A DNA stretch of 64,000 nt from assembly GCF_039831995.1 (NCBI RefSeq), contig NZ_JBDOIO010000003.1:3596001-3660000 (forward strand), read 5' to 3'. Source of the DNA: Paenibacillus pabuli (GTDB lineage Bacteria > Bacillota > Bacilli > Paenibacillales > Paenibacillaceae). Of this stretch, positions 1 through 8,206 are shown in pieces. The notes beneath the pieces are model-generated. The model saw only the letters and a program-made list of their open reading frames with translations. It had not been told where the DNA came from and did no database searches. Position 1 is the first letter of the stretch; the number at the start of each line of letters is the position of its first letter. A program made the translations under genes and the position numbers.

Positions 1-1
1 T

Positions 2-607
2 TTACAGTTTCTTAATCTCGGAAAACGGCCAGAAAATAAACTCGGCTTTGCCTACAATCTCGCTGGATGTAATACTGCCGAACACACGGCTATCCTTGCT
101 TTTACCCTCATGACGGTTATCACCCATCACAAAATAATGATCATCCTCAAGCGTAATCGGGCCAAAATCAGGGTCCTGCACCTCGGTATCCGTATACGCT
201 TCTGCCTGCTGTTCTCCATTCACAATCAAATGGTGGTCACGTACTTCAACCGTATCGCCCGGTAGCCCAACAATGCGTTTAACCAGGAACTCCTTTTTCT
301 CCACACCTTCACTCGGGTCCCGCAGTACAATAACGTCAAACCGGGATGGCTTCCCAATATCATAGACAATCTTGTTGACGAACAAACGATCACGCTCGAC
401 AAGTGTCGGCTGCATGGACTGACCTTTGACCATCGACAAATTAAATACAAACAGGTTCAGCAGCATCATGATCACAAAAGCAATAACGATCGTCTTCGCC
501 CAGTCCCATAATTCTGCAGCCCAGGATTTACCCGGCTGTCCAGACCGCGGCGGGTTGCTTCGATCTTCGGAATTCATACGCTCTGTAGAAGGGATATTGG
601 AGTTCAA
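2..607 (-). CDS. lepB: Signal peptidase I
   Basis: Type I signal peptidase, which cleaves signal peptides from exported proteins at the outer face of the membrane. The 201-residue protein has one N-terminal membrane anchor (about residues 38-58). The catalytic Ser64 lies in KGQSMQPTL, the general-base Lys110 in FLVKRIVGLPGD, and the family box GDNRHEGKSKDSR near residue 162. The start is a TTG codon, supported by GAGGTG five bases upstream; the next Met (residue 11) has no such site. The short cytosolic tail and single anchor are as in Bacillus SipS/SipT. The stop codon sits at the very edge of the window. Family call is firm; which of several paralogues this is cannot be said. Confidence 0.95.
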   Translation of the reverse strand: MNSNIPSTERMNSEDRSNPPRSGQPGKSWAAELWDWAKTIVIAFVIMMLLNLFVFNLSMVKGQSMQPTLVERDRLFVNKIVYDIGKPSRFDVIVLRDPSEGVEKKEFLVKRIVGLPGDTVEVRDHHLIVNGEQQAEAYTDTEVQDPDFGPITLEDDHYFVMGDNRHEGKSKDSRVFGSITSSEIVGKAEFIFWPFSEIKKL

Positions 608-750
608 AGGGACACCTCGTTTATCAATTTTGTTCCAAATAAGGCGATCATACTCCCTCTAAGTCTATCTTATTTGCGGAAGTGAAACAATTGGTTATGA
701 ACACCAATAGCCTGAGACATAATCTGCAGTGTGTCAGCATACAAATAGAA

Positions 751-788
751 AGGCATATCCCCACGTGGTTACGTTGAAGGATATGCCT
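751..788 (-). terminator. Probable terminator of the acetyltransferase gene
   Basis: A 10-bp perfect inverted repeat (AGGCATATCC / GGATATGCCT) with an 18-base loop. On the minus strand it is followed by a T-rich run, just downstream of the GNAT gene. Confidence 0.6.
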
Positions 789-836
789 AATATAAAATGA
801 AAATCTGTTTTATTTCTTTTCTTTAATCATTCAAAC

Positions 837-1262
837 CTAAGCTTTGGACAAAATACTAAGTTTCTGAAAAGCACTTAATATCTTGTTGGCACCGTAACCC
901 ATAGCTTCATACAAAGGCATGGCTGCTTTGTTGTGCTCATCACCCGCGACCCATATTTGGCTGACTTTTCGTTGCTGAAAACGCTGCTCCATGGCCTCGA
1001 CAAGTGTTTTGCCGACTCCACGGCGACGATAGTCTGGATGGACCGCAATACGGTAGATGCATCCCTGGTTGTGATCAATCGTACCGATCAAGGCGCCGAC
1101 GAGGTCTCCCTCTTCTTCTGCAACCATAATCAGATCAGAATCCCATGACAATTGACGGGCAAACGGGCCCATCGTGTTCTCATAACACTCTTCCGATAGC
1201 GCAACCTGGAGAAGCTCCGTCATCTGGCTTGCATCACTCAACTGAAAGGAACGAACGTGCAT
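837..1262 (-). CDS. GNAT family N-acetyltransferase
   Basis: Small (141 aa) GCN5-related acetyltransferase that would move an acetyl group from acetyl-CoA to an unknown amine. Motif A is clear around residues 66-85, with the CoA pyrophosphate-binding loop RRRGVGKTL, and motif B follows with NKAAMPLYEAMGY near residues 110-122, the usual C-terminal signature. The ATG is preceded by GGGAG at nine bases. It is a single gene, divergent from sodA; the two share a 530-bp intergenic region holding two cre-like sites. The substrate cannot be read from sequence. Confidence 0.88.
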   Translation of the reverse strand: MHVRSFQLSDASQMTELLQVALSEECYENTMGPFARQLSWDSDLIMVAEEEGDLVGALIGTIDHNQGCIYRIAVHPDYRRRGVGKTLVEAMEQRFQQRKVSQIWVAGDEHNKAAMPLYEAMGYGANKILSAFQKLSILSKA

Positions 1263-1420
1263 GTCTTAAATCTCCCTTTTCGTTAGCTTGATGAGGTTTT
1301 ACAAAAAAGGGATCCCCTTTTTACCAAAAACCCAATGTTCGAATAATGACAAAAAACGAGAAAATACCGCTTCTCCGTCAATTAAACCATACTTTCCGCC
1401 ATAAAACACGCATTTTCTTT

Positions 1421-1448
1421 TGAAAGCGCTTAATTGTAACCGTTTACA
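1421..1448. promoter_or_regulatory. Tandem cre-like (CcpA) sites
   Basis: Positions 1435-1448 (TGTAACCGTTTACA) match the Bacillus cre consensus TGWNANCGNTNWCA at all 14 positions. Positions 1421-1434 (TGAAAGCGCTTAAT) match 12 of 14 and abut it directly. They lie between the divergent GNAT gene and sodA, about 170 bp and 345 bp from the two starts. CcpA control is inferred from the sequence match only. Confidence 0.55.
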
Positions 1449-1596
1449 TCCGAATATTAATTTTTCTGTCTATTAAATCGGCTAATATCACATAAATATA
1501 TTCATAATGGGTAAAATATGTTTGTTATCCCGAGTCATACAATTGATCAACGTCCCGGGGGACTTAATAAACAAAAATGTTGCTTAATTAGCCCGG

Positions 1597-1761
1597 ATGC
1601 GGTTTAATATTAGTGGCAAGGGTATTATTACATATGTACCTGAGCAGTTTGCATCAACACAATGAGCGACTCTTCATGAGCAAGGTATAGATCGAAAGGA
1701 TTTGATTCGTCTGAATCTTGCACCCGAGAGAATTCAATGGATGATGCAAAATGCTGATTAA
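1597..1761 (+). pseudogene. Interrupted short reading frame in the sodA leader
   Basis: One frame reads ATG plus 21 codons, a TGA at 1663-1665, then 31 sense codons to a TAA at 1759-1761. Both halves look protein-like in composition: the first contains GKGIITYVPEQF, the second LHEQGIDRKDLIRLNLAPER followed by IQWMMQNAD. No Shine-Dalgarno site is visible before the ATG, and there is no ATG at the head of the second half. The simplest reading is a small gene broken by one stop codon, just upstream of sodA. I do not recognise the family. It could also be chance or an RNA leader. Confidence 0.35.
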
Positions 1762-1793
1762 CAAAATTTAAAATCTCAGGAGGTATTTTCACT

Positions 1794-2405
1794 ATGGCTT
1801 TTCAATTACCGGCACTTCCTTACGCTAACGACGCTCTGGAACCACATATCGATGCACAAACGATGGAAATCCACCACGATCGCCATCACAATACTTATGT
1901 AACTAACCTTAACGCAGCTCTGGAAAGCGCTCCTGAACTGCAAGAAAAAAGCTTGGAAGATCTGATCGCTAACCTCGACAGCGTACCAGAAAGCATCCGC
2001 ACAGCGGTTCGCAACAATGGTGGTGGACATGCTAACCACAGCCTGTTCTGGGAAATCATCGGACCTAACGGCGGCGGCGCTCCTACAGGCGATATCGCAG
2101 CTGCAATCGACAGCGAACTGGGCGGCTTTGACAAATTCAAAGAAGACTTTGCAAAAGCAGCAACAACTCGTTTCGGTTCCGGTTGGGCTTGGCTCGTCGT
2201 AGGCAAAGATGGCAAATTGTCCATCACTAGCACGCCTAACCAAGACAGCCCTCTCTTCGAAGGCCTGACTCCAGTTCTGGGTCTGGACGTATGGGAGCAC
2301 GCTTACTACCTGAAATATCAAAACAAACGCCCTGACTACATCTCCGCCTTCTGGAATGTAATCAACTGGGATGAAGTTAACAAACGTTACGCAGCAGCAA
2401 AATAA
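1794..2405 (+). CDS. sodA: Superoxide dismutase, Mn type
   Basis: Cytosolic dismutase converting superoxide to oxygen and hydrogen peroxide; 203 aa, the usual length. The four metal ligands are visible: His27 (MEIHHDRHH), His82 ([10 protein letters not shown]), and Asp165 and His169 in the signature [18 protein letters not shown] and the Gln in NQDSPLF favour manganese over iron, although cambialistic enzymes cannot be excluded. A strong AGGAGG (1778-1783) precedes the ATG by 10 bases. The gene has a long upstream region with cre-like sites and an interrupted short ORF, and ends at a strong hairpin shared with convergent mutY. Confidence 0.97.
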   Translation: MAFQLPALPYANDALEPHIDAQTMEIHHDRHHNTYVTNLNAALESAPELQEKSLEDLIANLDSVPESIRTAVRNNGGGHANHSLFWEIIGPNGGGAPTGDIAAAIDSELGGFDKFKEDFAKAATTRFGSGWAWLVVGKDGKLSITSTPNQDSPLFEGLTPVLGLDVWEHAYYLKYQNKRPDYISAFWNVINWDEVNKRYAAAK

Positions 2406-2422
2406 GACTGCCTGACAATAAG

Positions 2423-2467
2423 AAGAGCCTGATCCCGTCATCATGACGGAATCAGGCTCTTTTGTTT
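2423..2467. terminator. Bidirectional terminator between sodA and mutY
   Basis: Long GC-containing hairpin (AAGAGCCTGAT with ATCAGGCTCTT, plus an inner CCGTCAT/ATGACGG stem) followed by TTTTGTTTT. It is placed between two convergent genes. Confidence 0.85.
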
Positions 2468-2473
2468 TATGGA

Positions 2474-3829
2474 TTATTCCTTTACTTCATCATAAGCCCC
2501 AGCAAAGTAACTGCTGAGCAGCTTCAAAAAGACATTAGGGAACGCCAACTTTTCCATATCCTGCGGCCCAATCCAGCGATAAGCGAGGCCATCGCCTTTG
2601 CCTGTCAGGGCATCCTGCGCCGCGTTAATGGCGATGGCTGCTGACTGCGGCTCGCTATGCTCGCTCAGCGAGCCGTAGGCGTCCGCTGCATCGGAGTGGC
2701 CTGACTCCGATGCATGCGCTGTGCCGAAGCCGGATAAGGCTGGCGCAGTGGTTTGTTGTGCAGCCGCCTGTGCATCGTAGGCGGCTCTGGCTTCCGCAGC
2801 GATCAGCGGAAGCTCGTCACTGCCCTGGTCCTGCTCGGTGCACTTGTACACCTGCAGGTTCCATACAATGTGGCTGAACACATGCTCCGCATGGGTAGCC
2901 AGCCCCTCCGGGCGGGCAGCGAAGCCTTCCGCCCACAGACTGCCGGCCAGCAAAGCCATGGCCGGCTCATCGGCGAGCGGCTCCGCCGCGTTGCCGGCTG
3001 CGGCGGGCGCCGCCAGCACATGCGGCAGCTCCCACATACGGGCAAGCAGGCCCGTCGCTGGGCGCTGACGCACAAGCACTTGGCCGCGATGCTCGCCGCG
3101 GCCCTCCACCAGGGCGACCAGCCGCTGCTCAGGGCGCGGCGGCTTCGCCTTGGTCTTGACCGGCAGCGTGAGCTCCCGTCCGGCAATGCGGCCGGAACAT
3201 TGCTCCATGACCGGGCAAGTCAGGCAGTGCGGCGCTTTTGGTGTACATACCAGCGCACCAAGTTCCATCAGCGCCTGATTGAAATCACGCGCCCTCCCTT
3301 CCGGAATGAGCTCTCCTGCAAGCTCTTCCATGAGCACCCGGGTGCTGCCCTTCATAATGTCCTCATCAATGAGGAAGTATCTGGACAGAACCCGCATCAC
3401 ATTGCCGTCCACCGCAGGCTGCGGCTGGTTGAAGGCAATGCTGAGAATGGCCCCGGCTGTATACGGGCCCACCCCTTTCAACGCAAATACGGCCTGTTTA
3501 TCCTGCGGCATCTCCCCTGCATGCAGCTCCATTACCTGTCTAGCAGCCGCCTGAAGGTTGCGGGCACGGGAATAGTAGCCAAGTCCCTCCCAGTTCTTCA
3601 GCACATCCTCTTCAGCCGCTTCGGCCAGTGCCTGAACTGTCGGGAAATTGGTGATAAACCGGTTGAAATACGGGATGACGGTATCCACCCGAGTCTGTTG
3701 AAGCATAATTTCCGATACCCACGTAAAATAGGGGTTATTGTGACGACGCCACGGCAAGTCCCGTCGATTGATCATATACCAATCCAGCAAATTCACACTG
3801 AAGTGTTGCTTTTGTTCCATTAAACCCAT
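2474..3829 (-). CDS. mutY: A/G-specific adenine glycosylase
   Basis: Removes adenine mispaired with 8-oxoguanine, limiting oxidative mutagenesis. The N-terminal HhH-GPD fold shows LPWRRHNNPY, SEIMLQQTRV, the hairpin LKGVGPYTAGAI and the catalytic Asp region PAVDGNVMRV. The iron-sulfur cluster loop has the C-x6-C-x2-C-x5-C spacing (CTPKAPHCLTCPVMEQC). The C-terminal NUDIX-like domain, which reads 8-oxoG, is split by an Ala/Ser/Gln-rich stretch of about 70 residues not usual in MutY. This makes the protein about 450 aa against the usual 350-390. The ATG at 3829 is chosen because AGGAG/GAGG lies 8-11 bases upstream; the longer ORF begins at 3862 with a weaker site. acpS lies just upstream on the same strand, so the two probably form an operon. 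Confidence 0.93.
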   Translation of the reverse strand: MGLMEQKQHFSVNLLDWYMINRRDLPWRRHNNPYFTWVSEIMLQQTRVDTVIPYFNRFITNFPTVQALAEAAEEDVLKNWEGLGYYSRARNLQAAARQVMELHAGEMPQDKQAVFALKGVGPYTAGAILSIAFNQPQPAVDGNVMRVLSRYFLIDEDIMKGSTRVLMEELAGELIPEGRARDFNQALMELGALVCTPKAPHCLTCPVMEQCSGRIAGRELTLPVKTKAKPPRPEQRLVALVEGRGEHRGQVLVRQRPATGLLARMWELPHVLAAPAAAGNAAEPLADEPAMALLAGSLWAEGFAARPEGLATHAEHVFSHIVWNLQVYKCTEQDQGSDELPLIAAEARAAYDAQAAAQQTTAPALSGFGTAHASESGHSDAADAYGSLSEHSEPQSAAIAINAAQDALTGKGDGLAYRWIGPQDMEKLAFPNVFLKLLSSYFAGAYDEVKE

Positions 3830-3881
3830 ATTTCCGTCCTCTCCTGTTACCTTGCTATTCATATTGCTCTACTCTTCCCGG

Positions 3882-4280
3882 CTATTTGTCCGTCTTCTCC
3901 ACGATGGCAAAGGCTGCTGCAAGCTCGGTCTGATGCGTAATGCTGAGATGAATGTCATACTGCTGGTCATACGGCAATTGAAGCCGTTCCCATGCCTGGC
4001 TCGACAACGTGGCAACCGGGCGCCCCTTTTCGTCAGGAAGCACCTCGATGTCCGTAAAACTCATTACGCTGCCGATGCCGCAGCCGAATGCCTTCGACAC
4101 GGCTTCTTTGGCTGCAAACCGCCCGGACACAAATTCAGTCATTCTTTTTCCTCGTTCAACTGCCAATTTCCGCTCAGCCGGAGTCAAAATTCGTTTTATA
4201 AATGCTTCGGCATGACGACCAGACAGCAGCTTGTGCATACGTCCAATCTCCAGTACATCGTTTCCAATTCCATATATCAT
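3882..4280 (-). CDS. acpS: Holo-[acyl-carrier-protein] synthase
   Basis: Transfers 4'-phosphopantetheine from CoA to apo-ACP for fatty acid synthesis. The 132-aa length is typical. Mg-binding Asp8 lies in the N-terminal GIGNDVLEI (commonly GIDIVEI, so Asn7 is a small deviation), and Glu59 in the helix RFAAKEAVSKAFG. The C-terminal HLSITHQTELAAAFAI is the usual third motif. It lies about 50 bp upstream of the preferred mutY start on the same strand. Confidence 0.95.
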   Translation of the reverse strand: MIYGIGNDVLEIGRMHKLLSGRHAEAFIKRILTPAERKLAVERGKRMTEFVSGRFAAKEAVSKAFGCGIGSVMSFTDIEVLPDEKGRPVATLSSQAWERLQLPYDQQYDIHLSITHQTELAAAFAIVEKTDK

Positions 4281-4525
4281 TAACGATTCACCCGCTTAAT
4301 CTTTTATGCTGTGTAGAATCTTGAATGGTTTCTATTTTTCGCTGCTCATCCGAACACGTATTCTATTGTAGCAGGAGGTGCAGCGAGAAGCGAGTATCTC
4401 GCCGACATTCCCATTTATGTTAAAATAAGAGTCAGGAATTTTCCCGAAATCGATAAATTTGCGAACATAAGGAAGAGATGCGTTCACAAAGGCAGTGATT
4501 GATATCATACCTTTTCAACTACAGC
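4281..4525. other. Intergenic region upstream of acpS
   Basis: Non-coding stretch between acpS and the nadE terminator. It must hold the acpS promoter, but no convincing -35/-10 pair stands out. A short hairpin (GCGAGA/TCTCGC, 4383-4402) is present. No riboswitch, tRNA or small ORF was recognised. Confidence 0.4.
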
Positions 4526-4562
4526 AAAAAGAGTCGCTGCCTGATGCAGTGACTCTTTTTCA
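4526..4562 (-). terminator. nadE terminator
   Basis: Hairpin AAAGAGTC-GCTGC / GCAGT-GACTCTTT flanked by A and T runs, placed directly after nadE on the minus strand. Confidence 0.8.
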
Positions 4563-4606
4563 TTAACATGCTTAACCATTCATCCTGTACTTTTCACACC
4601 CACATT

Positions 4607-5416
4607 TTAGATGCCAGGGATGGCATTGCGTTTGTGGTGAGTACGCTTATAGAATGCTTCAAGACGTTCCTGCGCAGCAGGATTGATCTGTTTGCCTTCC
4701 AGATAGTCGCTGTTATCCTCATAGGAAATGCCCAGCTCCTGTTCATCTGTCTGGCCTTCCCAAAGCCCTGCCGAAGGAGCCTTGTCCAAAATTTCGCTCG
4801 GCACACCAAGGTACGCAGCAAGCTGACGAACCTGACGTTTGTTCAGGCTGCTTAGTGGTGTAATGTCAACCGCTCCATCGCCCCATTTTGTATAGAAGCC
4901 AGTGATGGCTTCGGAAGCATGATCCGTACCTACCACCAGCAGGTTTTCTTCAAAAGAAAGTGCATATTGCATGACCATACGGGTTCTTGCCTTCACATTT
5001 CCTTTGCCCTGTGGAGTCATATGACGCGGGCTGCCCATCGATTTGAAGCCCTGTTCCACTTCAAGCGCAATCTCATTGACCGCATCTTCAATATTGGTTT
5101 CCACCACATGTTTCAGGTCGAATGCTTTTGCAACCGCATAGCTGTGATCGATATCGGATTGTTCACCGTATGGCTGGAACACACCCAGTGTTTTGTATTC
5201 CTGGTTGTTCTCGGCTGTGAGCTCATCTGTAGCCTTTTTGCACAGCGCAGCAGCGACTGCACTGTCAATTCCACCACTGATGGCAATAAGCAATCCCTTG
5301 GTACCGGAATTTTTCACATAGGATTTCAGAAAGTCAACACGTTTGCGGACTTCCTCTTCTTCATTAATGCTTGGCTTAACTTTCAACTCAGCGATGATCT
5401 GTTGTTGCAAACTCAT
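4607..5416 (-). CDS. nadE: NH3-dependent NAD+ synthetase
   Basis: Last step of NAD biosynthesis: amidates deamido-NAD with ammonia and ATP. At 269 aa it has only the synthetase domain and lacks the glutaminase half of long NadE forms. The ATP-pyrophosphatase P-loop SGGIDS is at residues 47-52, and VGTDHASEAITGFYTKWGDG in the second half is a family signature. A GGGGTG site lies 11 bases before the ATG. It is monocistronic, with its own terminator. Confidence 0.96.
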   Translation of the reverse strand: MSLQQQIIAELKVKPSINEEEEVRKRVDFLKSYVKNSGTKGLLIAISGGIDSAVAAALCKKATDELTAENNQEYKTLGVFQPYGEQSDIDHSYAVAKAFDLKHVVETNIEDAVNEIALEVEQGFKSMGSPRHMTPQGKGNVKARTRMVMQYALSFEENLLVVGTDHASEAITGFYTKWGDGAVDITPLSSLNKRQVRQLAAYLGVPSEILDKAPSAGLWEGQTDEQELGISYEDNSDYLEGKQINPAAQERLEAFYKRTHHKRNAIPGI

Positions 5417-5506
5417 CGTTCAACACACCCCGTTTCTACATAAATGAAATTTGATGTCCAGCTTGAAAGGTCCGAATGGTTCAATAACCTTATTTACTCA
5501 AAATGA

Positions 5507-5543
5507 AACGCCCCGGCATCGGTCATCCGAAGGGCGGGGCGCT
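5507..5543 (-). terminator. Terminator of the bacilliredoxin gene
   Basis: GC-rich stem (AACGCCCCG with CGGGGCGCT, 19-base loop). On the minus strand it is followed by TTTCATTTTG, directly downstream of the gene. Confidence 0.65.
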
Positions 5544-5554
5544 ATTAGAGCTGC

Positions 5555-5989
5555 TTAACGGCAGTAACGGTCAAACGCACTGGTGAGCTCAGCAGCGATT
5601 TCCTCGGCAGAACGGTCTTCCACTTGGTGACGCTCGATAAAGTGAACGAGTTCACCGTCTTTCATCAGAGCGATGGAAGGTGAAGAAGGAGGATACGGTG
5701 CAAAGTACTCACGTGCTTTTGCAGTAGCTTCTTTGTCCTGTCCGGCAAATACCGTATACAGGTGATCTGGCGTAATATCGTGCTGAAGGGCTTGAGATAC
5801 ACCTGGACGGCACTGGCCTGCGGCACATCCGCACACCGAGTTAATCACGACGAGTGCTGTACCTTTTGCATCCGGCAGACTTGCTTCAACTTCCTCAGGG
5901 GTACGCAGTTCCTGAATACCCAGGCGAGTCAGCTCATCCCGCATCGGTTGAACCATATCTTTCATGTATTGATCAAATGACATCGACAT
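5555..5989 (-). CDS. Bacilliredoxin, BrxA/BrxB (YphP/YqiW) family
   Basis: Thiol-disulfide protein of the family that removes bacillithiol from mixed disulfides on cytosolic proteins. The defining Cys-Gly-Cys is present in NSVCGCAAGQCRPG, and the PPSSPSIALMKDGELVHFIERHQ segment is the usual C-terminal part. The longest ORF starts at a GTG at 5998, but AAGGAG overlaps that codon and sits eight bases before the ATG at 5989, so the latter is chosen (144 aa). Its presence implies that the organism makes bacillithiol. BrxA and BrxB cannot be told apart from the motif alone. Confidence 0.92.
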   Translation of the reverse strand: MSMSFDQYMKDMVQPMRDELTRLGIQELRTPEEVEASLPDAKGTALVVINSVCGCAAGQCRPGVSQALQHDITPDHLYTVFAGQDKEATAKAREYFAPYPPSSPSIALMKDGELVHFIERHQVEDRSAEEIAAELTSAFDRYCR

Positions 5990-6211
5990 TCGTTTCACTC
6001 CTTATAAATGGTTGTTCTATTATTTCGGGGAAAATGTACATACCTCGGAATTCCACAATCATCACTGCTCCACCATACAAAACATGGATTTTAATGATGT
6101 GCTATCCCTATTATACATCCCCAAGCAATGAAAGCAAGGATCAGACTCCGCCTGCGGTAAGGCTTATTTCATATTATTATGTCTTGTTCTCTGGCAAAAT
6201 ATGCTGAGCTC

Positions 6212-7909
6212 TTATCGCTGGAACGAAACCTTGAAGGTTGTCCCCTCGCCTTCTTGTGACTCCACTGTAATTGTTCCGTTATGTCGTTCCACAATGCTGC
6301 GGCACATCGATAAACCCAGCCCGGTCCCTTTGGCTTTGGTCGTATAAAAAGGCTCAAACAGCTTCTCTTGCTTCGGCCTTGGTATGCCAGCACCCGTATC
6401 ATGTACACACAGCTCAACCTTGTCACCCACCATCCGCGTTTCGAGCGTAAGAACTCCTTTCTCTGTCATGGCTTCCATACCGTTGCGAGCTAGATTGAGT
6501 ACCACCTGCTTGATTTCTTTCGTATTCAGGTGCAGCTTCGGCACGTTATGGTCAAGCATGAGTTCGATACTCTGTCCACGCAGATTGGCATCTGCCCATA
6601 ACAAAGGACTCAATTCATGGATAATGTCATGCAGCTGGGACTCTTCCTTTTCGGAAATTCGGTTCTGGGCGAGGGAGAGAAAGTCATTGATGATGCTGTT
6701 TGCCCGGTCCAGCTCTTCCAGTACAATCTGATAGTAGTGATCTAGCGACTCGGGACTCTTCTCTTGCATTAATTGAAGGAAACCACGTACAACTGCCATC
6801 GGATTCCGCACTTCATGGGTGATGCTGGCAGCCATCTGCCCCACCAGACTGAGACGATCCACATTGTCCAGCTCGCTTCGCAGCATTTCCAGCTCAGTAA
6901 TGTCCTGAATAATGAGCATGGCCCCCGTGACCTCTCTTGACCTTCCCTGTGAAGGAGAGTAAATCGGCACGGTCCGGGACTGAAATACATAGGAGCCATA
7001 GCGTACGGTCATGCCGTTAATTTCCCCATGCACAACAGCCTTGCGTATACTGTTCTGCAATCGATCAGCCTGACCCGGTTCGACAAACTGGCTGGCCGGG
7101 AGACCGATCAGATTGGAAGTGGTCGTGCAGGGCAGTTGATTTCTTGCCGTTTGTTCCATGGTATCATTGACAAACTGAACGGTTCCATCCGGGTCCACTG
7201 TAGCGATGGATAATGGAACCGCGTTAAGTATCTGGTGAAGTTTTTCCGTCTCGGATATGTATTGATGATGAACTTCGGACAGGTTTTGTTCAAGCCCCTG
7301 ATGATGATGCATATGCTCAATCCAGAGCATACTAAAAGTGCCTGCAAGAACAGCACCAATGATATACCCTATCGTGATACCAATTCCTTGAGCTAGGGAG
7401 AACGTAGAATGGCCATCCATCAAAGGAATGCACAGCAGGGCGGATACGATCAATTCCGCTGCGATCAACGAGATGACCCTCGTCATTTTGCGTAAACGCG
7501 TATGGTGCTTGAATCGTCTGGCCGTCAACCATACAATAGGATATAGAAGAATGCCTGTTTGAAGGAGAAATTCGTACAAGTTATAGGGATGCGCAATAAG
7601 AAAATAAACAAGTACATGGAGAAGGGTAAGCGTGAGGCCTATCACAGGCCGGCAGTACAGTATGCTGATGGTAAGAGGTATAACACCCAATGAAATGGGA
7701 ATGGCCGCAGGACTCGCATAATGGGCAAACAGCAAACAGAGCAGCATGCTGGCCGCACTGGTCACTGCCAGGCTGTTCAGCATCATTCCATTACGATCTG
7801 CCTTGGCCTGAACTTGTCTGGGAAGCCCCAAATAAAAAAAGGGAATCAGGAATACCGCAGAACCTGCAAGCAGCACCTGTAAAAGAATGTCCTTTAACGC
7901 AACCACCAT
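6212..7909 (-). CDS. Orphan membrane sensor histidine kinase (sporulation-kinase-like)
   Basis: About 565 aa. The N-terminal part (residues 1-190) is hydrophobic with about six membrane segments and almost no outside loops. A PAS domain follows (roughly 215-335), then HisKA with the phospho-acceptor His365 in AASITHEVRNPMAVVRGF, and HATPase_c with NLARNGMEAM, DTGAGIPRPKQ and GTGLGLSMC. This layout matches the KinB/KinD type of Bacillales kinases that feed the Spo0A phosphorelay. No response regulator is adjacent, which fits an orphan phosphorelay kinase; that role is inference. The longer ORF begins at 8032, but AGGAGG lies eight bases before the ATG at 7909. Confidence 0.88.
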   Translation of the reverse strand: MVVALKDILLQVLLAGSAVFLIPFFYLGLPRQVQAKADRNGMMLNSLAVTSAASMLLCLLFAHYASPAAIPISLGVIPLTISILYCRPVIGLTLTLLHVLVYFLIAHPYNLYEFLLQTGILLYPIVWLTARRFKHHTRLRKMTRVISLIAAELIVSALLCIPLMDGHSTFSLAQGIGITIGYIIGAVLAGTFSMLWIEHMHHHQGLEQNLSEVHHQYISETEKLHQILNAVPLSIATVDPDGTVQFVNDTMEQTARNQLPCTTTSNLIGLPASQFVEPGQADRLQNSIRKAVVHGEINGMTVRYGSYVFQSRTVPIYSPSQGRSREVTGAMLIIQDITELEMLRSELDNVDRLSLVGQMAASITHEVRNPMAVVRGFLQLMQEKSPESLDHYYQIVLEELDRANSIINDFLSLAQNRISEKEESQLHDIIHELSPLLWADANLRGQSIELMLDHNVPKLHLNTKEIKQVVLNLARNGMEAMTEKGVLTLETRMVGDKVELCVHDTGAGIPRPKQEKLFEPFYTTKAKGTGLGLSMCRSIVERHNGTITVESQEGEGTTFKVSFQR

Positions 7910-8090
7910 GCCATCTCCCTCCTCGCCCGCACATTCCCTCATGTATTTCTGATTAAAACATAGGCGACAGTATATTACAATATATCCCTTGAGACCGCAT
8001 AATAGAACAGTTGGTTCATCATAAATGGTCAAAAATGTGTACCATTTATCCTATAATCCTGCATAATTCGATTTTTAGCGTCCACGTGTA

Positions 8091-8130
8091 CCATATATAG
8101 AAATTAGCATTCTATGGAATCTATATATGG
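8091..8130. promoter_or_regulatory. Nested inverted repeat between divergent genes
   Basis: An 11-bp perfect inverted repeat (CCATATATAGA ... TCTATATATGG) with a second small inverted repeat, ATTC-TATG-GAAT, inside its loop (8109-8120). It lies between the divergent kinase and flavoprotein genes. It may be an operator or RNA hairpin; no T-run follows on either strand, so it is not a typical terminator. Confidence 0.45.
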
Positions 8131-8206
8131 TTTATTCAATTTTTTACCAAGGTTCAATTAAAAACAATAAACAGACAAAATCAATTGAAAAAGAGGGAAA
8201 TAATAT

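Noticed and set aside
1806..2444. 212-codon frame antisense to sodA
   Set aside because: It lies wholly opposite a well-supported sodA with metal ligands in frame and has low-complexity Cys/Val-rich composition and no RBS; it is a shadow frame.
2753..3823. 356-codon frame antisense to mutY
   Set aside because: Rich in Arg/Leu/His and opposite the GC-rich mutY; the mutY motifs (HhH, Fe-S Cys) show which strand codes.
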